DNA of 64,000 bases, taken from Alistipes sp. GTDB lineage: Bacteria; Bacteroidota; Bacteroidia; Bacteroidales; Rikenellaceae. Positions 7,769 through 17,527 of the stretch are shown here, in pieces. Positions within the stretch are counted from its first letter, which is position 1. Every line of letters begins with the position of its first letter. Under the pieces are notes generated by a model that searched no databases, was not told the DNA's origin, and worked only from the letters and a program-made list of their open reading frames with translations. Made by a program: the position numbers and the translations under genes. The DNA is taken from the NCBI GenBank assembly GCA_017536555.1, contig JAFXHE010000002.1, forward strand, positions 1 through 64,000, read 5' to 3'.

Positions 7769-8362
7769 ATGACAGAAAAAGAGAAGATGTTGCGTCAGAT
7801 GATGTATGATGCAAACAACGACATAGACCTTATTGAGGAGCGCAAGGTTGCGAAAGACCTATGTTACGATTTCAACCATTTACGTCCATCGGATACCGTT
7901 GGGCAGCAAATGATTATGCGCCAGCTATTGGGCAAGACGGCAGGCGATAGTTTCACGATTGTTGCCCCTTTCTGGTGCGACTACGGCTACAATATCGAGA
8001 TTGGCGAGAACTTCTTTGCCAACCACAACACGGTGATTTTGGATGGTGCGAAGGTTAAGTTCGGCAACAATGTCTTTATCGCCCCCAACTGCGGCTTTCA
8101 CACTGCGGGACACCCCATAGATGCCGAGCGCAGAAATCAGGGTTTGGAGTATGCCTACCCTATCACTGTGGGCGATAATGTGTGGATAGGTGTGGGCGTG
8201 CAGGTTATGCCAGGTGTTACGATTGGCTCGAATGTCATTATTGGTGGCGGCTCGGTGGTAGTAAAGGATATCCCATCAAATGTAGTCGCTGTGGGCAACC
8301 CCTGCCGCGTAGTGCGCCCAATCACCGACGACGACAAACTAAAATCGTGGGATAGGAGATAA
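7769..8362 (+). CDS. maa: Maltose O-acetyltransferase family hexapeptide transferase
   Basis: A 197-residue left-handed beta-helix acyltransferase. The N-terminal helical segment MTEKEKMLRQMMYDANND is the Maa/LacA signature, and the start was chosen at it. The body carries hexapeptide repeats (VIIGGGSVVVKDIP), catalytic His in NCGFHTAGHP and the C-terminal GNPCRVVR. It transfers acetyl from acetyl-CoA to a sugar or thiogalactoside hydroxyl; the physiological acceptor is usually unknown. An in-frame ATG 33 nt upstream falls inside the predicted -7 box. The gene is isolated between umuC and a convergent lipoprotein gene. Confidence 0.88.
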   Translation: MTEKEKMLRQMMYDANNDIDLIEERKVAKDLCYDFNHLRPSDTVGQQMIMRQLLGKTAGDSFTIVAPFWCDYGYNIEIGENFFANHNTVILDGAKVKFGNNVFIAPNCGFHTAGHPIDAERRNQGLEYAYPITVGDNVWIGVGVQVMPGVTIGSNVIIGGGSVVVKDIPSNVVAVGNPCRVVRPITDDDKLKSWDRR

Positions 8363-8389
8363 CTCTCACTCGGCATCATCACCTTACAA

Positions 8390-8453
8390 AATAATGGTGG
8401 CGTTTTAGGCTTGAATACCTATTAACGCCACCTATTATTGCCGATTATCGGCA
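8390..8453. terminator. Two hairpins between convergent genes
   Basis: A 15-bp stem with one bulged T (8390-8404 with 8424-8439; core GGTGGCGTT / AACGCCACC) is immediately followed by palindrome TGCCGATTATCGGCA (8439-8453). It lies between the acetyltransferase gene and the minus-strand lipoprotein gene, so it probably ends both transcripts. There is no long T-run. Confidence 0.5.
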
Positions 8454-8490
8454 CGTAGGATATCTATCCTATCTCCAAGATTTAACTATT

Positions 8491-9780
8491 CTACAAAATT
8501 TGTGCACCCGAGTATACTGTATGTACTCGGTAGCCACCCAAATCCACTGCCTCCAACTCAATGGTTATATTATCGCCCTCGTAAGAGATTGTGAGAGTTC
8601 CCTTATCAATAAATGCGTAACTCATCGAATAGTCAGAGCGCAAAATATAGGCATAAGAGCCCTGATAGAAGGTACTTCCTGAAGATAGCACATAGTAGCC
8701 ATTGCTCATATAACCACCCTCGACAGCCTCCGCAGAGATGGGATATACACCAGCCTTGATGCTATCATCATTAGGCTCGGTATTGAGTGTTATAGTGATC
8801 ATCTGCGTATCGAGCCAGCCATCCTCGGTCTCCTGCATATCTATAAGGTATACACCATCGCCGAAGTGCGATGCAGTAGCATACTCGCATACGAAGTCGA
8901 GCTCGTCGGTAATCTGGGGAGGAATAAGGTGCTCGATAGTATTGGTGAAGTACACCGAGCCACGATAGTGGATGCGGATAACCTCGTTGGTATCGAGTTT
9001 TACCTCGGCAACAAAGATGCATACCTCCTCAACCTCGTCGTACTCAATGACCATATAGGCATCAAGCATAAAGTTGTAGAGCTCCTCCATTTGACCATCG
9101 CCGTTAGCATCATCCGAATAGCGGATTCGCAGACTCTGCTGACGACCTGTGATGGTCATCTCCTCGTATGGCGACTCCTCGTCAAAGGTGTAGACACCAG
9201 GGTAGAGATATGCCGCAGCGATGTCGGTAAACTGGGTGGTGTTTGCCGAGAGCTGGAAGAAATCACCTGTGCTCGATATGTTCATATCTGCAAACTCGAC
9301 AGTACCGAACGAAACGGTGAAGTTGTCATAACCCGTATTGTAGTAGTCGCCCCAATAGCGGATATCAAGGAACTTAGACTCAATAACCTGGTCTGCAACA
9401 CTCCACACATTCACCTCGCAAGATGCCTTAAGTGTGCCAAGCTCTGCTGTGATTGTTGCCGAGCCACGAGCCAAACCGCTAACCACGCCCTCTGCCGAAA
9501 CCGTAGCAACCTCAGCATTCGAAGTGCTCCAAGTGATGGTCTTGTTGTCGGCATTCTCGGGGAGGATAGTGTACCCAATCTCGAGTGTCTCACCTATCTC
9601 GATATCGGCAGTCGCGAGCGCGAGGGTGAGCTCTGTAGCCTCCACTGGCTCGTCAATTGGCTTATCAATTGGCTTATCAATTGGCTCGTCAATTGGCTCA
9701 TTGGTAGGCTCATCTGGCGAACAAGCACCAAGCAATAGACCAAAGAGCATTATTGCGATATAAAAGAGTTCTCTTTTCAT
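8491..9780 (-). CDS. Surface lipoprotein with Big_2 (Ig-like) domain
   Basis: A 429-residue lipoprotein with an SPII signal ending LLGAC (Cys20), followed by a Pro/acid-rich spacer made of repeated P-I-D-E/K units. Residues ~48-125 are a bacterial Ig-like group 2 domain (TLALATADIEIGETLEIGY, TWSTSNAEVATVSAEGVVSGLARGSATITA). The remaining 300 residues have alternating beta-like sequence I do not recognise. It is probably anchored in the outer membrane with the Ig domain as a stalk. It lies 39 nt behind the DUF4988 lipoprotein gene on the same strand, so the two likely share a transcript. Confidence 0.75.
   Translation of the reverse strand: MKRELFYIAIMLFGLLLGACSPDEPTNEPIDEPIDKPIDKPIDEPVEATELTLALATADIEIGETLEIGYTILPENADNKTITWSTSNAEVATVSAEGVVSGLARGSATITAELGTLKASCEVNVWSVADQVIESKFLDIRYWGDYYNTGYDNFTVSFGTVEFADMNISSTGDFFQLSANTTQFTDIAAAYLYPGVYTFDEESPYEEMTITGRQQSLRIRYSDDANGDGQMEELYNFMLDAYMVIEYDEVEEVCIFVAEVKLDTNEVIRIHYRGSVYFTNTIEHLIPPQITDELDFVCEYATASHFGDGVYLIDMQETEDGWLDTQMITITLNTEPNDDSIKAGVYPISAEAVEGGYMSNGYYVLSSGSTFYQGSYAYILRSDYSMSYAFIDKGTLTISYEGDNITIELEAVDLGGYRVHTVYSGAQIL
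9647..9694. repeat. 12-bp coding tandem repeat (4 units)
   Basis: Four units of GGCT(CG/TA)TCAATT in the lipoprotein gene encode P-I-D-E/K on the minus strand. A diverged fifth unit follows. Loss or gain of units keeps the frame and would change the spacer length. Confidence 0.75.
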
Positions 9781-9819
9781 AATAGTTTCTCTCTGTTACG
9801 AACTAATACTAAACAATAT

Positions 9820-10986
9820 TTACTCCTTTACGGGGCGAACTACATGGCCGTTGAAGCGATAATCCCAGTATACAGCCTGCTGTGTGTCTGTGAAGTCGAA
9901 TGAACTTGCCTGATAGTTCCAATAGTCGTTGGGCGTACCAGTCCAATATGTACCATAAGTGCCCTCATACTTAATCGCTGTCTCCTTGTAGTAACCCGTT
10001 GCAGGCAAGAAGATAGAGTTGCCATTACCCTCGACGAGCAAGCCACCAACACCATTCTGCTCAACCCAAGAGAATGTGCAGTTTGCCATTAGCTCGTTAA
10101 TCTCCTCTACGGTAGGCAAGCGCCAGCCATCGCCCCAGTTAGCTGTTGCAACATCGTAGGTTGCATTGCCTGAGATTACGCCAGTATCCTTGCCATAAGA
10201 TGCGCAGTTCCACTCGTTGTAGTCGGTTTTTGATGTAAGCTCACCCCAAGCGTAGTAGTCGCCATAGGCCTCAGGGCTATCTGCACCAACATTGCGGTCT
10301 GCCCACTTAACGCTCAAACCCAAATCAACTGCGTTGCCACCATTGCCAGGTGTGGGCTCCACGGGTGTCTCATTCTGTGTGCGAGGCAAAACCAATACAG
10401 TGCCATCAGCAAGGGTCAAGTATACATACTCATCGTCGTAGCTTACCTCCTTGAAGAGGTTGTCGCCCGAGCCCTCGGTGGTTGCTGCGCCAGCCTCAAC
10501 CCAAGTCGCGCCGTTGTCGTAAGATACATACCAGTAGCCATCCTCAACCTTAAGACGAGGAGTCATACCATCATTACCCTCTGCCTTAACCTTATTGCCC
10601 TCTTCGTCCAATAGCCACTCGCCACCGAGAGTCCAATAATATAGACCATCCTCGTCCTTGGCTACGCCGAGTGTAGGAGTTGTACCACCAGCCTCATTGT
10701 TGTAGATGGTAACGCTCTCACCACTTGTAAATGTGATGGTGTAACCTACCACCTCACCATCCTCTGTGATGGGGGCGATGTTGCTCACGTGCTCATTCTG
10801 GTTGAGCGACTCCAATATTGTCTCCAACGACTCGATATTGGTGTTCATCTCACGACACAAGCCCTCGAGTGTCTTCACACGATTCTCAAGGTCATTGTAC
10901 TTCTCCCAAAGCTCCGAGTCGTCATACGAACAAGAGGGGAGAACAAGTGCCAACACGGCAACCAATCCAAATAGATACTTCTTCAT
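9820..10986 (-). CDS. DUF4988 lipoprotein with C-terminal FISUMP-like domain
   Basis: A 388-residue lipoprotein: SPII signal ending LPSC (Cys19) followed by SYDDSE, an acidic stretch resembling the lipoprotein export signal for surface display. A short coiled coil follows (LENRVKTLEGLCREMNTNIESLETIL), then a DUF4988-type beta region with short repeated segments (YYWTLGGEWLLDEEG, YWYVSYDNGATW). From residue ~218 it has a domain seen in FISUMP-like and Bacteroides surface proteins (VDLGLSVKWADRNVGA, YYAWGE, GWRLPTVEE). The N-terminus is paralogous to the lipoprotein at 30761. The function is unknown; it is most likely an outer-membrane-attached binding or adhesion protein. Confidence 0.78.
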   Translation of the reverse strand: MKKYLFGLVAVLALVLPSCSYDDSELWEKYNDLENRVKTLEGLCREMNTNIESLETILESLNQNEHVSNIAPITEDGEVVGYTITFTSGESVTIYNNEAGGTTPTLGVAKDEDGLYYWTLGGEWLLDEEGNKVKAEGNDGMTPRLKVEDGYWYVSYDNGATWVEAGAATTEGSGDNLFKEVSYDDEYVYLTLADGTVLVLPRTQNETPVEPTPGNGGNAVDLGLSVKWADRNVGADSPEAYGDYYAWGELTSKTDYNEWNCASYGKDTGVISGNATYDVATANWGDGWRLPTVEEINELMANCTFSWVEQNGVGGLLVEGNGNSIFLPATGYYKETAIKYEGTYGTYWTGTPNDYWNYQASSFDFTDTQQAVYWDYRFNGHVVRPVKE

Positions 10987-11553
10987 AATAGTGCTTTTTT
11001 AGTTAATAGTTAATTATTTATTAAAATTTGTAATAAGTAACATAAAAAGTTGGTCTATTTTTAAATATGTGGATAGCCAAGACAACACTCAAAGATGCTC
11101 TCACATCAACTAAACACACACCCTCAAACAAACTTTGAACTAAAACGAATGCGAAGATAACAATTATTAGATAAGTCCAAGCATCTTTCAGCCACATTTT
11201 GCAATTAAAAAAGAGGTTTTTTTGTGCAAAATTTTATAAATTTAAAAACTGATGGATATATAATAATTTTATTAATTACCCCCCCCCATTAATTTAATTA
11301 TTTAATATATCTTGGCTTATATATTAAATTTATTTAGCATTTTACTATTTGTTAAAGATGGGAGTATACGACGATAGAAAAGCTGATTGGCAACAAATCG
11401 TATGAAGCGGTGGAAACACCTCGAAAAAACCATTGGCACAGCGCGCCCTCAAAAAGCAAACACTCTGCGTCTATACCTACAATACTCGTAACACGAAGGG
11501 GCTGTCGCAACGCACTTGTTGGACAGCCCCTTCACATATATTATTACCACGTA
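10987..11553. other. AT-rich intergenic region with a C9 tract
   Basis: 567 nt without a gene. It contains very AT-rich sequence, a run of nine C at about 11279-11287, and the hairpin at 11495-11533 behind polA. No clear TAnnTTTG promoter for the lipoprotein gene at 10986 was found. Confidence 0.6.
11495..11533 (-). terminator. Hairpin downstream of polA (GGGGCTGTC family)
   Basis: Perfect 12-bp stem GAAGGGGCTGTC / GACAGCCCCTTC (11495-11506 with 11522-11533), with a further inner CAAC/GTTG pairing. It lies 20 nt behind the polA stop. Related hairpins occur at 33913-33944 and 54764-54796, so this is a dispersed element that may serve as a terminator. Confidence 0.6.
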
Positions 11554-14487
11554 TTAGTGTGCCGCAAGCCAGTTGCTGGCAGCGTTGACCTCGGCAATAA
11601 GAGGCACACGCAGTGTGGCAACATCCTCCATAGCCTCCTTAACTATACGCTTGACAGCATCAAGCTCGCTGTTGAGCGTGTCGATAACAACCTCGTCGTG
11701 TACCTGAAGTATCATACGTGAGCGTATGCCCTCTGCTCTGAAGCGACGACGTATCTCAATCATCGCCAACTTCATTATATCGGCAGCAGAGCCCTGTATG
11801 GGCGTATTTATGGCATTACGCTCGGCAATGCCGCGCACCGTGCGATTGCTCGACGCTATGTCGTGGAGCTTGCGCCTACGACCAAACATCGTCTCCACAT
11901 AGCCCTCATTTGTGGCACGCGCCACAGCATCGTCCATATATCGCTTGATATCTGGATACGACACAAAGTAGCTATCGATAAGGTCGCGCGCCTCACGATT
12001 AGGGATGTCAAGACGCTGCGCCAGTCCAAATGCCGAGATGCCATAGATGATACCAAAGTTGGCGGTCTTTGCCCTGCGTCGCTCGTCCGACGTAACCTCC
12101 GTCGCGCTCTTATGAAAGAGGCGCGCAGCAGTCGAGGCGTGGATATCGGCACCGTGCATAAAGGCATCAATAAGGGCCTCGTCACCCGACAGGTGCGCCA
12201 TAAGGCGTAGCTCTATCTGCGAGTAGTCGGCAGCAACCAACGTATGGTCGGAGTCCGATGAGATGAAGGCGGCACGTATGGGCTTGCCAAGCTCGTCGCG
12301 GATGGGTATATTTTGCAGGTTAGGATTGGTTGACGACAGTCTGCCTGTTGCCGTAACAGCCTGATTATATGATGTGTGTATCTTACCAGACACACGGTTA
12401 ACAAGCTCGGGAAGAGCCTCGACGTATGTTGACAGCAGCTTCTTTACGCCACGGTACTCGAGTATCTTATCTACGATTGGGAAACGGTGCGCGAAACTTT
12501 GCAGGTACTCCTCCTCTGTTGAGAACTGCTTGGTGCGCGTCATCTTGGGCTTGTCGGTGATGCGCAGTTTGGCAAAGAGCACCTCACCCAGCTGACGCGA
12601 CGAGTTGATGTTGAGTGTAGGCTCGTCTGCGAGGGTACGCACCTCGTTTTCAAGGCGCAACAACAGCTCGCGCAGCTCACAAGCGTAGCTACTCAACGCC
12701 TCGGTGTCTATGCGCACGCCCTCAAGCTCCATATCTGCAAGGACATCAATCATAGGCTCCTCAATACGGCGGTATAGCTCGACCATACCCAACCTATCAA
12801 GTTCGGCATACAATATATGCTTAAGGCGCAACGTGACATCTGCATCCTCGGCGGCATACTCTGCGACACGCTCCACACCCACCATATCCATAGTGAGCTG
12901 CTTCGCACCCTTTCCTATAAGCGTCTCGATAGAGATAGGCGCGTAGTTGAGGTAACGCTGCGCAAGGAAGTCCATATTATGGCGCGCCTCGGCATCTATG
13001 AGGTAGTGCAGCAACATTGTGTCGGTCTTGGCACCTGCGACCTCGATACCCAGACCGCGAAGTATCATTATATCGAACTTCATATTCTGTCCCACCTTGC
13101 CAATGTCGTCGCGCTCAAAGAGTGGCTTAAGCACCTCTACATACGCTTGGCGCGTAGTGGGGCTGAAGGGTAGATACCACGCCTTGAATGGCTCGACAGC
13201 AAACGATATACCCACAACAACTGCCGTAAGCGGGTCGAGACCCGTCGTCTCGGTATCGAAGCAGAACTCCGTCTTGGTAGCTATGTAGCTCACAACATCG
13301 CGCAGCTCCTCGACACTATGTATCGTGCGGTAGTCGTGTGGCGTATCTGCAAGCGTATGCATAACAGCATCGCCCTCCATCTCTGACTCTACAACAGGCT
13401 CCAATATGGCTTCTTCGGTAGCAGCGGCTGGTGCGGCTGGTGCGCTATCGGGTGTAGCTGGCGTAACTGGTGCGGCATCAAACATTGCGAAGAGGTCGCC
13501 CTGACCCTCAAGGCTTGCACGACGCTTCGCCTCCGACTTGGCACGTGCCACCTCCTGAAGCTGTATCTGTGGCTCCTGGCGCGGAGTATTCGGTGCGCTC
13601 TCATTTGTAGGCTCTGGCGCAAGGTTTTCGATATCGCGTAAGAACGACGTAAAGTTAAGCTCGGCATAGAGTCCGCGCAGCAGTGTATAGTTGGGACAGC
13701 ACACCGTGAGGTCTGCTTCGTTGAACTCGATAGGCACATCAAGGCGTATGGCGGTGAGCTGCTTCGAGAAGAGGAGCTTATCGCCCCACTCCATAAGGTT
13801 CTTTCCCGTCTTACCGCCTATTTTTGAGGCATTGGCGATGATGTTCTCGGCACTACCCCACTCGCGCACGAGCTTTGCAGCACCCTTCTCACCGATGCCT
13901 GGGACACCAGGAATATTATCTGCCGAGTCACCCCAGAGTGCTAACATATCGCACACAAGCGTAGGATCGCTAAAGCCATACTTCGCCTCAATTGCCGCCT
14001 TGTCTACAATCTCTATGTCGTCACCCTTCTGTTTGTATATCACACAATGGTCGTCAACAAGTTGACCGTAGTCCTTATCGGGAGTGACCATAAAGACATC
14101 GTAGCCCGCAGCAGCACCACGCTTGGCAAGAGTACCTATAACGTCATCAGCCTCGTAGTCTGCGACCTCAAGGATAGGGATACACATAGCCTCAAGCAGT
14201 CGTTTGACATAGGGCACAGAGAGCTTTATATCCTCGGGCGTTGGTGGGCGGTTAGCCTTATACTCCTCATACATACGGCAACGGAACGAGCCGCCAGGAG
14301 GGTCAAAGGCAACACCTATAAGGTCGGGCTTCTCGCGGCGCAGGATGTCGCGCAGGAACTTTGTGAAGCCAAAGACAACCGACGTGTTCAGACCATCGCG
14401 GTTGCGCATAGGGCGACCCATAAAGGCGTAATAATAGCGGAAGATTAGCGCGTAGGCATCAACCAAAAAGAGCTTCTTGCGACTCAT
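11554..14487 (-). CDS. polA: DNA polymerase I
   Basis: A 977-residue Pol I with all three activities. It has an N-terminal 5' nuclease/flap domain (LFLVDAYALIFRYYYAF, YEADDVIGTLA). The 3'-5' proofreading domain is around residue 410 (FCFDTETTGLDP, so the metal-binding Asp and Glu are present). The family-A polymerase has motif A DYSQIELRLMAHLSGD near 754, motif B RRRAKTANFGIIYGIS and motif C QVHDEVV near 930. A Pro/Ala-rich linker at about residues 300-380 joins the flap and exonuclease domains. It acts in primer removal and gap repair. queD lies 11 nt upstream on the same strand. Confidence 0.96.
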   Translation of the reverse strand: MSRKKLFLVDAYALIFRYYYAFMGRPMRNRDGLNTSVVFGFTKFLRDILRREKPDLIGVAFDPPGGSFRCRMYEEYKANRPPTPEDIKLSVPYVKRLLEAMCIPILEVADYEADDVIGTLAKRGAAAGYDVFMVTPDKDYGQLVDDHCVIYKQKGDDIEIVDKAAIEAKYGFSDPTLVCDMLALWGDSADNIPGVPGIGEKGAAKLVREWGSAENIIANASKIGGKTGKNLMEWGDKLLFSKQLTAIRLDVPIEFNEADLTVCCPNYTLLRGLYAELNFTSFLRDIENLAPEPTNESAPNTPRQEPQIQLQEVARAKSEAKRRASLEGQGDLFAMFDAAPVTPATPDSAPAAPAAATEEAILEPVVESEMEGDAVMHTLADTPHDYRTIHSVEELRDVVSYIATKTEFCFDTETTGLDPLTAVVVGISFAVEPFKAWYLPFSPTTRQAYVEVLKPLFERDDIGKVGQNMKFDIMILRGLGIEVAGAKTDTMLLHYLIDAEARHNMDFLAQRYLNYAPISIETLIGKGAKQLTMDMVGVERVAEYAAEDADVTLRLKHILYAELDRLGMVELYRRIEEPMIDVLADMELEGVRIDTEALSSYACELRELLLRLENEVRTLADEPTLNINSSRQLGEVLFAKLRITDKPKMTRTKQFSTEEEYLQSFAHRFPIVDKILEYRGVKKLLSTYVEALPELVNRVSGKIHTSYNQAVTATGRLSSTNPNLQNIPIRDELGKPIRAAFISSDSDHTLVAADYSQIELRLMAHLSGDEALIDAFMHGADIHASTAARLFHKSATEVTSDERRRAKTANFGIIYGISAFGLAQRLDIPNREARDLIDSYFVSYPDIKRYMDDAVARATNEGYVETMFGRRRKLHDIASSNRTVRGIAERNAINTPIQGSAADIMKLAMIEIRRRFRAEGIRSRMILQVHDEVVIDTLNSELDAVKRIVKEAMEDVATLRVPLIAEVNAASNWLAAH

Positions 14488-14498
14488 AGCACACCGTA

Positions 14499-14951
14499 TT
14501 AAAAGTTATCAGAGGCGTACCACTCGGCATACGACGTAGCGGTCTCGTGCAGACGCAACTTGCACAACTCAATATTGTCGGGAAGTGCACCGAGCAGCCT
14601 CTCGGCGAAGTCGGCCAGCATATTCTCGCACGTGGGCTGATACTCCGTGAGCACAACCTTTGAGAAGCGGTAGCCAAGGTCGCTTGCCATCTGCTCGGCA
14701 GCAAGCGTATTGCGCATCATAAAAGAGTGGTCGAGGCGCGCAACAATCTGCTCGTTGACGATGTTTTTAAGCACGCCAAAGTCCATAACCATACCCAACT
14801 TGGGCGATGTGGGATCACTCTCGGGCTCGCCCTTGACGGTAACCAAGAGGCGGTAAGAGTGACCGTGTATCTCGCGGCATAAGCCGTCATAGCCCTCAAG
14901 CATATGTGCCGCCTCGAAGGTAAACTCCTTGGTAAGTCGAATAACAGACAT
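14499..14951 (-). CDS. queD: 6-carboxytetrahydropterin synthase / 6-pyruvoyl-tetrahydropterin synthase family
   Basis: A 150-residue member of the PTPS/QueD family. Zinc ligands are visible as the His in FEAAHML and the two in IHGHSY; the likely catalytic Cys is in GLCREIHGH, and LDHS plus LHETATSYAEW complete the active site. In bacteria this enzyme normally converts dihydroneopterin triphosphate to 6-carboxytetrahydropterin in the queuosine/7-deazaguanine pathway. No other queuosine genes are in the window. It sits 11 nt upstream of polA and may share its transcript. Confidence 0.88.
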   Translation of the reverse strand: MSVIRLTKEFTFEAAHMLEGYDGLCREIHGHSYRLLVTVKGEPESDPTSPKLGMVMDFGVLKNIVNEQIVARLDHSFMMRNTLAAEQMASDLGYRFSKVVLTEYQPTCENMLADFAERLLGALPDNIELCKLRLHETATSYAEWYASDNF

Positions 14952-15000
14952 ATTATTTGTAGTTTTATTTTATACTAAATTGTTGATTTTAAGCTATATA

Positions 15001-17400
15001 CTATATTTGGGGTTTATAGATATCTGCCTCCTCAATATCCGCAATCTGCTTGGTGAAGAATACGTGCGACTCAACACTCATATCTTTCAAGCCGTGTTCA
15101 AAGAGGGTGTTAAAGAGCGTCTCCTTAACATTAGAGATACCCTCATCGTAGTAGTACACAGAGAGCCACACCTGCGCAATCATATTTATATGGAAGTTGT
15201 CCGCCGAGCCAAAGAGGATGACAGGCGCAGGGTGCTTGGCAATCTCGGGAACCCTCTCCACAAGTGCCTTGGCGAGCATCTCGCGCACCTCGACGGTGTT
15301 TATCTCCTTCTGCACTGTGAAGGTGATGTGCAGACGCTGGTAGTCGCCAGTGTAGCTCATATTGCGGAAGTCCTTGTCGAAGAACTGCGTGTTAAAGACC
15401 GATATAACAGCACCGTCATCGGTCTCGATAAGTGTGCTGCGGTACTGTATATCTATAACCTTGCCACGATAGCTATTTCCAATCTCCACGTAATCGCCAA
15501 TCTTTATACGTCCCATCATAAGGATAATACCGCACAGCAAACAGTCGAATGTATCACGCAAAGCCACGCCAAGACCAATGGCAAAACCTCCTAACGCTGC
15601 CAAGATACCTATGTAGTTGACCTCGACATAAGCGAGCGAGAGCAGCACAAAGACAGCCCATACAACGATGGCAAAGACGTTACGCGCAAGGTTGATAGCA
15701 CCCACATCAGCCCTCTCCTGGTAGCGCAAGTGGAGCAGATAGTTGACAAGGTGTACGAAGTAGTTAGTAAGTATCGCGCTGGCGATGATGACAAGGATGC
15801 GACGTGCCGAGATAGAGACAATGTCGGGGATGTTGACAAACATATAGTTAAAGAGAGCGTCAAACCACTCATTGATGCTAAATACGTGGACACACTCAAG
15901 CGTGCAGAAGAAGAGCACCAACAACAGCGACATAGGCTTAATGAGCCACTTAAAGGTGAAGGGCATCCACGAGCTCTTGTATGCCTGCTCATCCTGCTCA
16001 ATGCGGCGTTGCTCGACACGATACAGGTAGTTGTAGAGACACGACAGCACGAGATGACCTATGATGTATATTGCCCACGCCAAAGCGATATATATCGAGA
16101 GGTAGTAGTAACCCCAGAAATTCATCATAAAACATAGCGAGAAGAGCAATACTGCCACGCTGCTCACATAGCGGTCTATGGCGAGCAATTTGCTGCGCAG
16201 ACGTACAAGGACAAGTATCTGCGCTACGATGAGCAAGAGGAGCGTTATGGGGTAGGTTATACGCACAACATTGATGTCTACCAATAATAGGCGATACAAG
16301 AAGATGATTATCGAGAGCAACACCGTGGGCATATATGCCAAGATGGTTGGCACAAGCTGGTCGCTCTTGACGCGCAGGAGCACGCTGAAGTTGAGCATTA
16401 CGTACATCAGGCATAGCTCGATGATAAGGTTGAGTGCCGAAGCAAAGAAGGGGTTAGCGGTGAGGGCAACACGTATAAAGAAAAAGGTTAGCGTCACCGC
16501 AAGCCAGCCACAGAAGATGGAGAATATCACGGGGTGGCTCACCATAAGCTTCCAACGCTTGACCCAACCACAACGTAGGGCGAGGAGGGCAATGAGTATA
16601 CCCACAACAAAGGCGATGATGCCCGAGATGATGATAACATTACCCTCGGCACTCCACTTATCCTGAAACTCCCAGCCGTAGTAGTGCGATGCTGCAAAGA
16701 TGCCAACAATAGTATTCATACAGGCCCTCCAGTTGTCGGCAAACTTATCGCCAAAGACAACGTGCGTAGGCTGCTTGTCAGGTGTTAGTAGCAGTGAGTT
16801 GAAGACGTAGTCGTAGTTGTTGTCTATGTCACGCTGAAAGGCTTCTACCGATGTGGATAACGCCTCAAACCTCTCCATATCGGCACATATCTCGCCATAC
16901 CACGTGTCTATCTTCACAAGCAGCTCGTCGATGCGAGCGAGCCCCTTATCGCGGCTTTGGCGCGCAGTGTCATTCAAGAGCTCTGGATTTATCTCCATAA
17001 GTGTCTTGTGTAGATGTTTGCAGCGCGAGAGCGTACGCTCATAGGTTGTCTCCCAGAGCTTTATGGGCAGGTCGCTGGTATAAAACTCCTCGCATAGGCG
17101 TTGTGCCACCTCCGAAGCATAGGCATTGCCGAACACATACTGCTCCTGCTGCGAGTAGAGACTCAACTTTGCCGAAGTCATCTCCTTGCTGAACTCCAAA
17201 AGATAGGCACGATACTCGTCACGTGCCTTACGAAAATCGGCGTGCAACGTGTTAACCTTCTCAACGAATACCTCAAGCTCCGAGTCGAGCATTATCACCG
17301 TCTCATTGAGGTTGTAGCCCTTGAGCACGGCGTGGGCGGGCTGTGGCTGGAATAGGAGAAGCAGTGCAACTACTAAAACGTATGTTATCCTCTTCATCAT
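15001..17400 (-). CDS. MscS-family mechanosensitive channel, large N-terminal extension
   Basis: A 799-residue inner-membrane protein. The start was set at MMKRITYVLVV, a clear signal peptide ending AHA. Residues to ~250 form a periplasmic, partly coiled-coil region; about ten hydrophobic segments follow. Near residue 610 is the MscS pore helix and cytoplasmic beta domain (GGFAIGLGVALRDTF, IGDYVEIGNSYRGKVIDIQYRSTLI). The family releases solutes on hypo-osmotic shock; the long N-terminus resembles MscK/YbdG-type members. The frame stays open 231 nt further upstream, but that extension would translate a 9-bp minisatellite into Asn-Ser-Leu repeats and crosses the predicted promoter, so I reject it. 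Confidence 0.85.
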   Translation of the reverse strand: MMKRITYVLVVALLLLFQPQPAHAVLKGYNLNETVIMLDSELEVFVEKVNTLHADFRKARDEYRAYLLEFSKEMTSAKLSLYSQQEQYVFGNAYASEVAQRLCEEFYTSDLPIKLWETTYERTLSRCKHLHKTLMEINPELLNDTARQSRDKGLARIDELLVKIDTWYGEICADMERFEALSTSVEAFQRDIDNNYDYVFNSLLLTPDKQPTHVVFGDKFADNWRACMNTIVGIFAASHYYGWEFQDKWSAEGNVIIISGIIAFVVGILIALLALRCGWVKRWKLMVSHPVIFSIFCGWLAVTLTFFFIRVALTANPFFASALNLIIELCLMYVMLNFSVLLRVKSDQLVPTILAYMPTVLLSIIIFLYRLLLVDINVVRITYPITLLLLIVAQILVLVRLRSKLLAIDRYVSSVAVLLFSLCFMMNFWGYYYLSIYIALAWAIYIIGHLVLSCLYNYLYRVEQRRIEQDEQAYKSSWMPFTFKWLIKPMSLLLVLFFCTLECVHVFSINEWFDALFNYMFVNIPDIVSISARRILVIIASAILTNYFVHLVNYLLHLRYQERADVGAINLARNVFAIVVWAVFVLLSLAYVEVNYIGILAALGGFAIGLGVALRDTFDCLLCGIILMMGRIKIGDYVEIGNSYRGKVIDIQYRSTLIETDDGAVISVFNTQFFDKDFRNMSYTGDYQRLHITFTVQKEINTVEVREMLAKALVERVPEIAKHPAPVILFGSADNFHINMIAQVWLSVYYYDEGISNVKETLFNTLFEHGLKDMSVESHVFFTKQIADIEEADIYKPQI

Positions 17401-17423
17401 TGGGCGTTTTAAGTTTATAGTGA

Positions 17424-17431
17424 CAAAGATA
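17424..17431 (-). promoter_or_regulatory. -7 element of the MscS-type channel gene
   Basis: CAAAGATA on the plus strand is TATCTTTG on the minus strand, the best-known Bacteroides -7 sequence. Transcription would start near 17417, 17 nt before the ATG at 17400. No clear -33 TTTG is present. Confidence 0.5.
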
Positions 17432-17527
17432 CAAAAAATAATTAATTTTTTATAGTAAGAGAGAAAATAGGACGGGAGAGCAACGGTGGAATGGGGCGAG
17501 ATAGGGCGAGATAGGCCGAGAGATAGA

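Noticed and set aside
8866-9738. 290-codon frame on the plus strand opposite the Big_2 lipoprotein
   Set aside because: It is an antisense shadow; the minus-strand frame has a signal peptide, lipobox and Ig-like domain.
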